DNA of 64,000 bases from Dryocosmus kuriphilus (GCA_038277395.1 CM076190.1:187676001-187740000), one strand, 5' to 3'. Positions 22,510 through 34,225 are shown, numbered from the stretch's first letter. The notes: generated by a model from the letters alone, not told the origin. Program-made: numbers and translations.

Positions 22510-25500
22510 ATGAGAGTAGCGTTTTGGAATCTATCAGTGCTAATGAATAAAGATGAAGGATTCTGGGAAGAGGTGAAGAAATGGGATGTAGTGATGTTGA
22601 ATGAAATCTGCGTAGATGAGAAGGATTCGAGGAGGGTGAAGTGAAAGTTACCCAAGGGATATACATGGAAGATGCAATAGGCAAAGAAAGAGAAGGTAAA
22701 GCGGAGAAAGAAAAGGGGCATGGTGCCAGGAGTAAGGAATTGATTGGTAGGTGAAGAGAGAATAGAAATGGGATTTGAGGAAACAGATGGAGCAAAGACG
22801 AGAATGATGAAGATGGGAAGAAGAAAGGTGAGGATAGTTTGCATCTACAGGAGAAGGGGAGAAGAAGAAGGTTGGAGTGTGATTAGGAAATAGGTGGCGA
22901 AAAAGGATGATGAATTGGTTTTGATAGGAGGCGATCTCAATGCTTGCACAGCGGAACGGGGAGGGGAAATATGGGATGAAGAGAGTGAGACTTTCAGAAT
23001 AAAATCGAAAAATAAACAGGTGGACCAGGAGGGTAGGACTCTGCTGGAAATTCTGGGAGAAACAGGATGGTTCATTTGTGATGGAAACTCGGAGGGAGGT
23101 TGAGGAAGGAGAGATTACATTTGCAGGAAAAGAAGAAACAGTAATAGACTACATTCTGGCAGAGCAAATGATAAGGAGGCTATTGGAAAGAATGGAAGTA
23201 GGGAACGAAATAGGGTCAGAATACTTCCCGGTAATTACAACGTTGAAATGTTAGAATGGGAGAAAAGAGGGAAAGAAGAAGGAGGGAGTGACAAGGAAGA
23301 AAGCAAAGATGGGCAAGTGGGGAGTTGATAAAATAAGAGAATATACGGAAAGAATGGAAGAAGAGAATACTATAATTGAAGAGGGGTAAGGCGTGGATGC
23401 GATGTTGTGTAAGATGAAGGAAAGTAGTGGAAGAAATTAGACCAAGTGAGGAGGAAAGAAGGGAGAAAAGATGATGGTGGGACATGGAATGTATAGAGAG
23501 TAAGAAACGCATGAAGTTATCGTTAAAGGATCAGAGAAGAGGAAGAGATAGGCAGAAGGGAATATAATAAAAGAAAAAGGGAATACGAGAAATTACTAGA
23601 TGTGAAAAAGGCAGGAGAGAGAAGATGAGGTACATGGAGGAGGTAGAGAAAGCAATAAAGGAAGGAAGAGAATGGCAGGTGATCAATCGAGAGAGGTGTG
23701 GATGGAAAGGAATCAATGAAGAGATAAATATGGAGCAATGGACGGTATACTTCAAGAAATTGCTAGGAGGCGAGGATAGCAAAGTGAAGGGGGAAGGCAG
23801 AAAGTGCAAGGTGGGAGGAATGGAAGGGGGGAATGAAGTGACCAGAGAGGAGGTGAATCAAGCAATTGAGAAGTTAAATAGAAACAAGGCGACAGGAGAG
23901 GATGGCATGGAGACGGAAGCGTTGAAATTTGGAGGAAGAAGGGTTAGAGAAGAGATCTGGGAAGTATATAGCAGAGAATCGAGAGGGGAAGGATGGCCCA
24001 AGGAGTGGAGAACAGGTTTGGTAGTTCCATTATTAAAGAAAGGTAGGGGTAGAAAAGTGGAAGATTATAGAGGAATCACTCTCATGCCAGTAACGTAAAA
24101 AATTTACGCGGAGGTGCTTAGGAACAGATTAGAAGAACAGGTAGAAGAGAAAGGAAGTATTCCAGAATCAAACAGGATTCAGAAAGGGGATGTGAACAGT
24201 AGATCACATTTTCGTTCTGAATTATCTAGTCAGCAAGAACCTGGGACAGAAGAAAGGAGAGCTAGTTGCACTCTTCGTAGATTTTAAGGCAGCTTTCGAC
24301 TTGGTGAATAAGAAAGTTTTATGGAAGGCAATCAAAGAAAGGGGGTTCGATGAAGAGTTGATTGAGAGGATAACAGAGGTCTTTACGGAGACGAAGACAA
24401 GGGTGAGGAATCGAGGAACAGAAAGGGGAGGAGTTTTGGACAGGGAGGGGTCTTAGGCAAGGGTGCCCGCTAAGTCCATTGTTATTTAGCATAATGTTAG
24501 CAGACTTAGAAGAAAAAATGGAAAAGAATGGTAAAGCAGGTACAGTGCTAAGAAATAAAAGAATATACTCACTAGCGTACGCGGACGATGTGGTGCTTCT
24601 AGCAGATAATGAAAATGGAATGAGCTTGCTAATGAAAGGGTTCGAAGAGTATGGTAGAGAGAAAGATTTGGCAATTAATATGACGAAAACAAGAATAGTA
24701 TGTTTTAGAAAGAGAAAGAATGAAGTAAAGCATGGATGGAAGATAAATGGAGAAGTGGTGGAAATAGTAGAGGAATTTTTTTGTACAGGATTTTGGTTCG
24801 AAGCGGGAGGTGGAAATGAGCTACAGGTGAAAAATGGATGGGAAGTACAAGTAAGGTGATGGGGCAAGTGTGGCGGATTGGAAAAAGAAGATTCAAAGAG
24901 GACTGGAAGATGAGATTGTGGCTGTTTGACTCGCTGGTATGGTCAGTGATGTGTTATGGAGTGGAAATATGGGGGTGGAAGGAGTACAACAAGGTAGAAA
25001 ACATGCAAGAAAGATTTCTGAGATGGGTTATGAGAGTAAGCTGGAACTGCGCAGGTTATATGCTGAGAGAAGAAACAGGGAGACAGAAATTGGTGATAAG
25101 GCAGAGAAAAAGTGTCTGGAATTTCGAGGAGAAACTTAAGAGTGGTAAGGTAGCAAAATAGCACAAGTGTGCCGACAGGAATTAATAAATAGAGAGAGGA
25201 GAGGTAACACTGGACATTCAAAATGGGATGAAGAGAGATGGTAAGTTAGAAGGGAATGGAGAATGTGTGACGAGGGGTGGGAGTGGCAGGAAATTGAAGG
25301 AGAAATGAATAAGAAGCAGGAAGAGAAGAGGTGGGAGAGATTATGGGGTCAAAATATAATAAATGGTATAAATTCGTCAAGATGTAAGGGCTCCCAGAAT
25401 ATTTAGGGAAATTGAAAAAGGAGTGCAGGTGGGCCAGGATGATACGTTTCAGAATGGATGAAGGCATGAATGAATGTAAATATTGGAGGAGTGAAGAAAT

Positions 25501-25690
25501 TGAAAGGAGCAGGGTATGTAGGTATGAAAAAGAATCATGTGATCACGTGTTGGAGAGGTGCACAGGCGAAGAGGAAGGGGGAAAAAGCGTGGTGAATAAA
25601 GTTAGGTGGATACTGAGCGATTGTGGACAAGGGGAAAACTGGGTGAAGAGCTTCGAAAAAGACCGGGAAGAGAGGATGCATGGGGGATGA
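22510..25690 (+). pseudogene. LINE ORF2 (endonuclease plus reverse transcriptase), many lesions
   Basis: ORF2 of a non-LTR element, which nicks target DNA and copies the RNA in place. Parts in order: start MRVAFWNLSVL at 22510; apurinic-type endonuclease remains with LIGGDLNACTAERGG (about 22920-22965); a reverse transcriptase beginning VNQAIEKLNRNKATGEDGM (about 23850) with RKVEDYRGITLMPV (about 24052); the catalytic YADD at 24578-24589 (LAYADDVVLLAD); and a C-terminal CRYEKESCDHVLERC zinc-binding motif near 25515-25565. At least six frameshifts or stops interrupt it, for example TAA near 24097. Inactive. Confidence 0.85.
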
Positions 25691-25986
25691 GAAAACCAAA
25701 ATCGAAATTGAAGTATGTACAATGAAAATTAGTGTTGCGTGACTTGGTAAAGCTTGAAGAATAATAGTAAGAGGAAACGGAAGCCCTAGAAGGTATCGTG
25801 CACTTGTTAGAGATTCGATAATAGATAGTAAGATAGTATTCAAGAATTTAAGAACTTGTACATTATGAAGCGATAATAGGTTAAGATAAGCATGAGGCAT
25901 AGTGGTTAAGTGAAACTGTAAAGGACGTAAAGGGAACGGAGCCCTCAAACCCGTAAGAAGGTAATAAACGAATCAATCAATCAATA

Positions 25987-26650
25987 TATTGCATCTGCTC
26001 TACTCTGACTGTTGACAGTTTCATTGTATAACTTAAATGGTTTGGGAAGGTACCCCGCTCATCATCACTTAGTTATTTATGGACCTTTCCACCTTTTAAT
26101 GACGTATCACTACTTGTTTTTGCTTATCATTTTGATATTAAACTTCAAAATGATCCATTTTCAAATGACCAGTTCTTGACTCTATGAAAAAGAACTGTAG
26201 TAATTTTCAACTAAAAAAAACAATATTTAGAACCCAAAAGAAGCTCCTAAAATTCATAATTTTAAGCCTTTTTAATCAAAAACCGTCTTCTTTAAAACTA
26301 ATAAAATACCACTTGTAATTATTTTTTGATAAAAAAATTTTTTGAGGCTCATCCGCATATCCTGAATATTAAGTTCCCAAAATTTCATTATTTTAATAAA
26401 ATAATTTATGTGTATAATTCGATAATAGTAGTAACAATAATATTTATTAACGATGCGCTTGCTCAATTATTATTTTTTAAATCTGAAAAAATACGTAAGA
26501 GTGTCTTCACTATGAAGATTCTGTGTTCGGGACGGAATGATCGAAATTCGAAAATACATTATTGTGGTCCACCCGAATCCACATCTTGGGTCAAAAAGGC
26601 TTTGTAGAATCATACGCTCTCAGTATGTGAAGAAGATGAAGGAAATCACC
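25987..26650. other. AT-rich spacer
   Basis: No recognisable gene. The following decayed transposase may begin slightly upstream of 26700. Confidence 0.35.
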
Positions 26651-27111
26651 ATTTTTGCGGTAGCACAGATTCAGGAAAAAATTAAGAATCTGAAACCCAC
26701 AACAATTAAGTTCGGTGAATGACAAAATTGCTGTAAAGTCACTCATTAAATGATAATGTCCATGGTATGTTAGATGGAAAGGTTTGCCAAGCCCTCACTG
26801 ATACACCGTCGTCATCTTCATGTTGAATGTGTGGTGCAAAGACCTGTGTAATGAATAATCTGGAATAAATCAAAATCTTGCCCGAAAAGACTGAGAACTT
26901 CTCTTTTGGTCTCTCCACATCACATGCGTGGATACGCTTCATGGAATGCAGGGGAGAGTGGGATAATGCCGAACGCGGGGTAATGCCGAACTGAGCCGTT
27001 TCGATATATTCGAGAAAGAAAACCGATCTTGCGCTCCCACCAGTCGATAGTCTAGCACGCACCTAGCATCGGACAGACAGTGGTAGAGTGAAACCGATCA
27101 CGCCGTTCATG

Positions 27112-27438
27112 GTAAGTACAATCAAATATTTTCGACGTTCTACATGTAATTTTTTTCTGGATTCAAATGAATATAAATGTGGGCGTGTAAATAATTTAAT
27201 TACGATTGCTCAGAGTACAAATGAATACAGATTTAAGAATATCTTTAGACCCATGAACTTCTTCTTCTACTTCTTTCTAACCTCAAAAAAGTTTGTTTCT
27301 CGTTCTTGGAGAAGTGGGGTAATGGCCAAAGATTCAGATGGGTTAATCCCGAACGTTCGCGATTACCCCAAAACGTTCACTAATAGTCTTTTTATGTTTA
27401 TAATGTTTTATTTCAATTCATTTCATAATATTTTACAG
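27112..27438 (+). other. Intron in the pogo transposase 5' region
   Basis: The donor TTCATG/GTAAGTAC (27112) and acceptor TATTTTACAG (27438) fit spliceosomal consensus and sit directly before the transposase ATG at 27439. The protein similarity starts exactly at the acceptor. Confidence 0.6.
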
Positions 27439-29029
27439 ATGCCACGTACTTACGTTGGAAAAACGGTGACAAGGTACACCATAGAGAGTTTACAAAAAGC
27501 CGTAGAAGATCTTAAAAATAAGAGAATGACGTTGGGAAAAGCAGCTGAAGTTTACTCTGTGCCTAAAACAACCATTTTTGACCACCTAAAAGACGAAAGT
27601 GTCCAACAATTGCCAAAATGTGGAAGAAAGTCTATTTTTACTGTCGCACAAGAAAACGAAATGAAGAACATGTTTTGAAATGTAGCAAGATGTTTTACGG
27701 ATTGACTATAGAAATGGTGCGGAAGATTGCTTTCAGGTTTGCGGGGCTGAACAAGTTGAAGCACAATTTTGATAAGACATCTGAGATGGCAAGTAAAGAC
27801 TGGTACTATGGATTGATGAAAAGGCATTCTAATATTTCTTTAAGAAAAGCTGAGGCGACGTCTTTAAACAGAATTACTGCCTTTAACAGAACGGAGGTGA
27901 AAATGTTTTTTGACAATTTGGAAAATATACAAAGAAATCACAATTTTGATCCTACATGTGTGTACAATTTCGATGAGACAGGTATTTCGAACGTGCAACA
28001 CAACCCTCGAATCTTAGCTCCTAAAGGTCAAAAGCAAATGGGGAAGGCAACGAGCGGCGAAAGAGGTACCACAACAACAGTCGTTGGATCAACAAAAATA
28101 TATTTGTAGACTGGTTGCATCACTTTATTGCGTATGCTGAACACGCCAAAGAAAAACCTATATTACTCATCTTAGATAACCATGAAAGCCATATCAGCCT
28201 TGACAGTTTTTTGTTATGCCGCCAACATGGAATCGTTTTGCTATCCCTTCCACCACACACCTCGCATCGCCTGCAACCATTAGACCTGACATATTTTGGT
28301 CCTCTGAAATCGGCTTACAATAAATAATGCGATTTATTTATGGTTGCACATGTAGGTCGAAGAATCACTCAGTATGAAGTTGTTGAACTCTTCACAAAGG
28401 CATTCAATCGAAGTAGTAGCATAGAAAGAGCAGTGAGTGGCTTCAATTCTGCAGTTATTTTTCCACTGAATCCTAGGAAATTTGACGAAGAACTTTATTC
28501 AAACTTTCTACCTCAGGATTTTTAAACTGAGACCTGCGCTCAGACTGAAGTTAACGCTCAACCACCACTGAACGAATGTGAAGCTACAATTGACGAATCA
28601 ACGTCATTCACAAGCATAGTCACTTTGCCAACTTTGCCTAAGAGGACTTCAAAGCGAAATGTTAGGAAAAGGCGTTCAACTATTATAACCAGTAGCCCCG
28701 TGAAAGAAGTTTTGGAAACGAAAAAAAGGAAGAAAGATAACAAGGAGCAAGCAGCAGTAGCGAGAAAAGGAACAAGCGGAGTGAAAAGACTCATCAATTT
28801 TGAAAAAACAGTCGAAATACTTAAGAAGAACAGACGACGAAACAAAAGTATTTCCAAAAATCAACCTGAATATTTTTGTATTTATTGTTCAGAAAAATAT
28901 GAAAGTCCATCTATCGAAGAATGGATTATGTGCTACCTTTGTAATCTGTGGGCACATGAGAAATGTATGAGTGGAGAAAGCACATCAAGAGGTTTTCAGT
29001 GCGACTTCTGTTGTAATAAGCAAAATTAA
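27439..29029 (+). pseudogene. Pogo-like transposase with C-terminal PHD finger, broken
   Basis: N-terminus MPRTYVGKTVTRYTIESLQ with a psq-type helix-turn-helix (residues about 15-55, TLGKAAEVYSVPKTTIFDHL). After a frameshift near 27660 the CENP-B/DDE part follows: YGLMKRHSNISLRKAEATS, NFDETGI (first D, about 27971), then LLILDNHESH (second D, about 28165) and SHRLQPLDL. A deletion of roughly 130 bp near 28100 joins GTTTTVVGS-like sequence to IFVDWLHHFI in another frame. Stops lie at 28325 and 28523. A basic region precedes a C4HC3 PHD-like finger (FCIYCSEKY, MCYLCNLWAHEKC, QCDFC; 28880-29010). Pogo-family proteins with such a finger occur in insects. The PHD finger may bind chromatin. Confidence 0.85.
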
Positions 29030-29935
29030 CACTTCGTTCGTGATTACCCCCCACCGAGTATTCGAAATTACCCCATGGTCGTGGGGTAATTCCGAACACT
29101 AGTGTTTTTAATTTTCACTATGTACTACATCACAGTGTGATTCTGGCAATAAAGGCCATATTATTTTATAGAATAATTATATGTTGTCAATAAACAAACA
29201 TAAACATTTTTATTCTTCAGTAAATTTTTATTTTATTTCAGTTTTTGCTTAGGTGTTCGGCATTACCCCCCACTCTCCCCTACCCTTCATATTGCGTATC
29301 CTTTATAATTTTGCAAATAGATAGCAAAATTGTCCGACCAAAATCAGCAAACGAGCACTGTAAAGAAAAGAATTCAGAACGAGTTCTGGGAGAAAACGGA
29401 CCTGATAGTGGATATTCTCAAGCATGGGACTGGATCAACTAATGACGGTCATATTGCTCGAAGGTTTTTCCCAAGATCATGAATTAACTTCGATTATTAG
29501 TGGGGTTGATAAGGAATTAAGCAAGAAATTCAGCATTATTCTACAAGATATGGCATCTGGCGAAAAATAGATGTTTTTAAATTTAAAAAATATTGCCAGG
29601 AAACCACAATGCTTTACGTAGGTTTATATGACAGTTTCTACGTACCTGTGTCAATCCACGAGGTCCTGGTAAATGGGGATAAATCATTGAAACTGTTTCA
29701 TTGCATATCGGTCAATTAATCGGAAAAGCAGAAAGTAAAATAATAAAATTTTTAAGAGAATCAGAGAATACAATACCCGTAAAATTATTCGGATCGTCAC
29801 TAATGAGGATTTGGGTCACAATATAGTAATTATGACTGATCCCTATATAAACCATTTCCGATCACAATGGAAGATTGCCCCTTATCTCAAGGATTCTGAA
29901 GTTCAAGATCTCTTGATTGTAGGCAATTGAAGTAA

Positions 29936-31035
29936 AATAAGCGATTCTGATGCAAAATGAATTTTATCCGATCAAGGGCGCCTATTAAATTTGTTTCTTT
30001 ATAAAAATAGGAATTGCTTACAAAAATTATTTATAACGATATAAAATTTTATTAAAAAGCGATTTAATGTTTCAAAGTTATATTCTTGTGATAAAATTAA
30101 TACTTCGTTCTTCAGAAAATAAGAACCTTCTATGTAAAAAAATGCCGAACACGGGAATTTGTGTACAAGAATTGTTGATAATAATGACAATTACTGTTGG
30201 ATAGCAATTTATTGTGTCAAAATATTGTTCTTCACCTAAACAGAAATTAATCTTGGTAAAAGGAAAATTTTCTTTTCAAAATGCCAAATAAATTAATTTG
30301 TTTTAAAAAATTGTTCATTACTATAAGAACTGTTACTGTGTGACCTTTTTTGCGTCAAGATATTATTTTAGCAGTCGAAAAAGATCATTGTGTGAGTAAG
30401 AAGAATTTTCTATGATAAATATCCCAATAAACATATTTATTTATAAAATTTCTTATTAACAATGACAATTGTGACTGATTAATAATAATATTTTGTCTCA
30501 AAATATTACGGTTGAGAATAAGCGGAACGACTCCACAGAAAAGAACAAATTTTTATGTTCAAAAATACCAAATACGTAAATTTGTTTATAAAACTTTTTT
30601 AAAATAATGGTAATTGTTATCATTTAGTGTTCAGTCGTAATTACTTATGAATTTTACTTTATTTATTGTAGAGACCAGTATATGCTATGCATTTGAACGG
30701 GAAAAGTTCCGCAAGTGCCAGGTTTTCATTAACTTGCTTATAACAATTTTTAAAATCATGGAAATTTATCTGCAATAAAAATTTCCTTTAGCGATGGTAT
30801 AGCTACTAATTTCATGCGTTTTCGGTGAAATGTCAATAAATGGGGGAAAGCAAGTAACACAAATATGCAAAATTATGGACTTTTCGCATTTTGCAACTTA
30901 AATAATGAATTTTAGAGTTGTTTTCATAAATCGGCATCGGCTTTTCTCTTAAAAATTTATTAAGTTTCTATTTAGAAAAGAAAATCCAAATGGTATGTGA
31001 AATACGACCTGTGGAACTTTTTGAACCACAAAATC
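29936..31035. other. AT-rich spacer with a degenerate tandem repeat
   Basis: No gene is recognised. Related blocks beginning AATGCC(A/G)AA(C/T)A-like occur near 30141, 30278, 30418 and 30564, so about 3.5 units of about 140 bp span 30120-30650. Each has ATTTGTTTATAAAA and GACAATT(A/G)TGACTG-like parts. Confidence 0.45.
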
Positions 31036-31560
31036 TTATTTCACTGCATTGTTGGACGTCTCGTCTTGCCTTGCCACTGGTGAATTTAGTGATTTTTGGA
31101 AAACACAATCTGAATCTACGAAGTATACTGCATCAGATGGTATTTCACTAAACGCTGGCAAGAATTTAGTTGCTTGTGTTTGAATGAAAGAAGACGAAAA
31201 ACGAGGTCGTGGAGTTCCTTTTTGGAAAAGGCATACTTTCACCTCTTTCCACGACTGCAATTGTAATGGGAAGATTTTAAGAACATTCACGCTTGTTTTG
31301 CAAGATCTTTGAAATCCAGCAGATGTTTCAAAATTTGAAAATGTACAAAAACATTCTTTTAATTACCATTTTTGTGGAAGACTTTTATTTCGTGACTGGA
31401 AGCAGCTACTGGGCTGTTTAAAGTCTCAAAATGTGGAGTAGGGCACACTGTTTGTAATGCTTTACTTGAAAATTGATTCAAATTACAAGATTAAACAATC
31501 ACAACTTCCAGACAAATTATTAAATAATTAATAACTTTGAAAGAAAAAATGACTCTCTAG
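31036..31560 (-). repeat. Dispersed repeat X, inverted partner at 39030-39520
   Basis: The minus strand resembles 39030-39520 plus over about 500 bp, for example CCAGTCACGAAATAAA in both and CATCTGATGCAG against CAATCTGATGCAG. In both copies a frame reads FLPAxSxIxSDA followed by GCIFQKS or DCVFQKS (31036-31290 minus, 39319-39507 plus). Similar protein in both frames hints at a former coding exon; the family is not recognised. Confidence 0.6.
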
Positions 31561-31566
31561 AAAAAG

Positions 31567-32010
31567 GATCGGGTCTTTTCGTGTCAAATCGTACCATATC
31601 GATGTACGATTCTCGCGCGCTCGCTTGTTCGTAGCTACGTTCACACCAATTTACACATTCAAAATGGCGTCTACCTCAAAACACAGAGACGAAATGTTCG
31701 GTGATTCGGTGAAGAGGAGGACTATCTTATTCTATAGACACAGGTATCGTTTCGTATTCTCGCTCATGCTCTTCATACGTCGAAAATCGACTTTTCGATG
31801 TTTGACGTATGAAGAGCATGAGGGAGAATACGAAACGATACCTGTTTCTATAAAATAAGATAGTCCTCCTCTTCACAGAACATTTCGTCTCTGTGTTTTG
31901 ACGTAGACGCCATTTTGAATGTGTAAATTGGTGTGAACGTAGCTACGAACAAGCGAGCGCGCGAGAATCGTACATCGATATGCTACGATTTGACACGAAA
32001 ACACCCGATC
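31567..32010. repeat. Near-perfect 444-bp palindrome
   Basis: The two arms of about 215 bp meet near 31790-31800. Landmarks: GATCGGGTCTTTTCGTGTCA at 31567 against its inverse ending at 32010; TCACACCAATTTACACATTC in the left arm against GAATGTGTAAATTGGTGTGA in the right. Mismatches are few. There is no coding sequence; the 77-codon frame at 31625-31858 merely runs through the palindrome. It could be a foldback MITE. Confidence 0.9.
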
Positions 32011-33029
32011 ATTTTTTCCTCACTCATTTGGGTTGAGAACATAACCCGGAGATTGTTTCCTCACTCTTGAGGAAGCAACGTGTAATCGGCCGAATTCGCC
32101 ATGCTCTGCAGACGTCGAAAGTCGAAGTTTCGATACTCGAGTTGCGAAAAAATAATTACTTACTGCATATTTAAATCTTTACAAGTGCTAGTTATACAAC
32201 CACTAAAGTTTTGTAAATTTTTATAAGTGACAGTTTTGGTGTATGGTTCTGATTTTTTTTTCAATGTACACCAATGTACACACTGTCTGCTGTTTTTTTT
32301 TTCGAGGCTCGGTCCGTCGGGAATTCCCTGCAATAGACGTTGCTTGTCATTTTACCTGTGTCATGCCTCATATCTTTCGTGGATTGCAATTGAGCTGCAG
32401 TGAATCATTGTTGTTTCTTTTTGTAATAAACTATAATGAATAAACGCAAAACCTGAAGATATTTATTTATTATTGACTGAAGAAGATCGAATAAGTAATT
32501 GAGATATTAGAAGTGTCTTTTAAATTATTTTCTTGAATTTAGGACATATTATTATGCATATATGTCTCAGTAAGATAGATAAAGCCGTAATATAATTATA
32601 ACCATAGTAATATATGCATATGCCAGAAGATAGTTTTGAGAAGGCATCTCACAACTATCTCAATAGGGAAATAACTATATATAGTAATATAATTATATCC
32701 ATAGACAAATCTAGGGAAGGCAGCTTTTATTTATGAATCTATGTTAATGACTTTTCATTGAAAAAAAATGTTAATGTTTATATTTGTTTTTATTTATTTA
32801 ATAAACGCAAACTAATGCGAGATCAATTCACTTCACCGTTGAAATCAAGATATTTAAAAAAATAATGTTATTAAAATTTTATTGTTACCAGTGAAAAATT
32901 ACAGACGCTATCGTGATGATAATAATATGATTTCCATCAGTAAAATGATACATATTTTTCACATATTCACAAATTCTCATAAAATTTCATGTAGAACTAT
33001 TAAGAAAGTTAATAGTATATTACATCAAG
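32011..33029. other. AT-rich spacer with one MITE-like copy
   Basis: No gene is recognised apart from the MITE listed at 32570-32720. Confidence 0.35.
32570..32720 (+). mobile_element. Small MITE-like repeat, copy 1
   Basis: GTAATATAATTATAACCATA and ATGCCAGAAGATAGTT occur here and, inverted, at 34075-34225 (GTAATATAATTATAACCCTA and ATGCCGGACGATAGTT on the minus strand). Both contain TAATATAATTATA motifs near each end. Confidence 0.55.
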
Positions 33030-33030
33030 A

Positions 33031-33176
33031 GTAAAGTTAGCCACGCCTTTACACGCACAACTCAATGTTTGCAGGACGAGATGAATTGCCACGCGCTCCA
33101 AAGACCGCGCGTGGTTGTATAACGAGTCCTGAAAACATTGAGTTGTGCGTGTAACGACGTGGCTAATTTTACAAAT
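33031..33176. repeat. Hairpin with about 47-bp arms
   Basis: GTAAAGTTAGCCACG, then TACACGCACAACTCAATGTT on the left, pairs with AACATTGAGTTGTGCGTGTA, then CGTGGCTAATTTTAC on the right. The loop contains a further short inverted repeat (CGCGCTCCAAAGACCGCGCG). Probably a MITE; a small-RNA hairpin cannot be excluded. Confidence 0.7.
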
Positions 33177-33405
33177 GACGTACAATATTTTATTCGAAAC
33201 CAGCATGTTAAGAGAATGCAGGGGGGTCTGAAATATAAGCGTTGTATGACACTTTATCGAAATGGTGGAAAACGCCGTATGTAGTAGCGCCATCTGGTTT
33301 AGTTAGGTTTCCCTACGCGAGTGTAAAATAATGGCAGAGAAAGCATTGTGCGTTATGAAGTGGCGGTTTGGGAAACTAATTACCTATCACCATTCGGTAA
33401 AGGGC

Positions 33406-33450
33406 TATATAATACCCATTTTTCAGGGGGCGTTACAGTCTCATAACATG
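33406..33450 (+). promoter_or_regulatory. Possible TATA promoter
   Basis: GGGCTATATAATACCC lies about 30 bp before GGCGTTACAGTCTC. A TAGCGCCATCTGG motif lies about 120 bp upstream (33279). No supported gene follows, so this could be a solo promoter of a lost element. Confidence 0.2.
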
Positions 33451-34074
33451 GTGGTTTCGAATAAATATATTTAAATTAATCTTGACTTGATACGCCTTAT
33501 TGCAAGTTCAGTAAAAGTAGAGCAAAAGTAGTTATTTGAATAATATCTAAAATCACTTTATACCATTTTTCTGAAAAAATCGAAAATTTTAATGTATATT
33601 TAAAGTACCACAAAGTTTTCAAAAATCATCGCAGAGCAAAAGAATGAAAGTCTATTCAAGCTAATTGGATCAGACTCAAAATACGACAATCAGATTTGAG
33701 CTACGTAAAACAATAAAAAGAGTTATTAACAAAAATGTCCATATAAGTTCATTCTTTTCGAATTATGAAATTTTCAAGAAACTGCCATTCCTAAACTACT
33801 CTACCGATTCACTTCATAGTTACTGAAACTTAATATATATATACATATTTAAAATAAATTAAGTAATTTGAAAGTAATCTTAGTAAACAACCGTCAATGT
33901 AAATCAAACGGGACCAAATACGAATTGCTATCAAAACACTATTCAAAATAATTTTTAATCGATTTTTTTACAAATTCGAAATTTTTAATGTGTTTTTAAA
34001 ATGATATAAATCCTTTAAAAACGGATCGTTTGAAGCACTTTTTGAACACTTTTTTTACTTAATTTAGTGAAATA

Positions 34075-34225
34075 ATCTAGTAATATAATTATATTACTAA
34101 ACCGCGACGGGATATAGTTATATTACTAGTTAGATAATAAAATGGTTTCGTACAACTATCGTCCGGCATAAGATTATATCACTAGGGTTATAATTATATT
34201 ACGTCTATAGCTATCTGACTGCTAC
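34075..34225 (-). mobile_element. Small MITE-like repeat, copy 2
   Basis: Inverted relative of 32570-32720; see that entry for shared landmarks. Confidence 0.55.

Larger units (their letters stand above)
21463..25986 (+). mobile_element. Non-LTR retrotransposon (LINE) with two ORFs, decayed
   Basis: The plus strand is strongly purine-rich for 4.5 kb, changing abruptly near 21463 and 25700. ORF1 is followed by ORF2 with endonuclease, reverse transcriptase and C-terminal Cys-His motif, and the element ends in AATAAACGAATCAATCAATC, a short tandem tail instead of poly(A). The 5' end is approximate. This layout and the protein style (for example MGQVWRIGKRRF, then WLFDSLVWSVMCYG) match LINEs abundant in ants and other Hymenoptera. 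The exact clade is not assigned. Confidence 0.85.
26951..29280 (+). mobile_element. Pogo/Tigger-like DNA transposon
   Basis: Ends GGGGAGAGTGGGATAATGCC at 26951 and the complement finishing at 29280. TA follows the right end (29281-29282); the left flank reads CA, a mutated TA. The left subterminal region repeats the motif GGGGTAATGCCGAAC, and similar GGGGTAATTCCGAACA sequence lies near the right end (29083-29098). Length 2.33 kb. Confidence 0.9.
26700..29935 (+). pseudogene. Decayed transposase gene, probably Transib/RAG1-like, split by a pogo element
   Basis: Upstream part: DGKVCQALTDTP from 26773, MCGAKTCVMNNLE, then SFGLSTSHAWIRFMEC ending at 26950, with two stops. Downstream part from 29283: TLHIAYPL, KKRIQNEFWEKTDLIVD, GSTNDGHIARRFF, then (with frame changes) YVPVSIHEVLVNG, HIGQLIGKAES and a last block from about 29775 (RIVTNEDLGHNIVIM...) to a stop near 29930. 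I know this as a widespread insect protein family. Its NDGNxARRFF and IGQLxEEA blocks resemble the RAG1/Transib catalytic core, but that assignment is from memory. The glutamate expected in the IGQL block is not preserved. Removing 26951-29280 and one TA joins MEC to TLHIAY in frame. Not functional. Confidence 0.6.

Noticed and set aside
21463..22844. Long minus-strand frames (up to 318 codons) rich in S, F, P and L
   Set aside because: Antisense of a purine-rich LINE, where stop codons are depleted on the other strand.
31625..31858. 77-codon frame starting near MFVATFTP
   Set aside because: It runs through the centre of a palindrome and is not conserved elsewhere.
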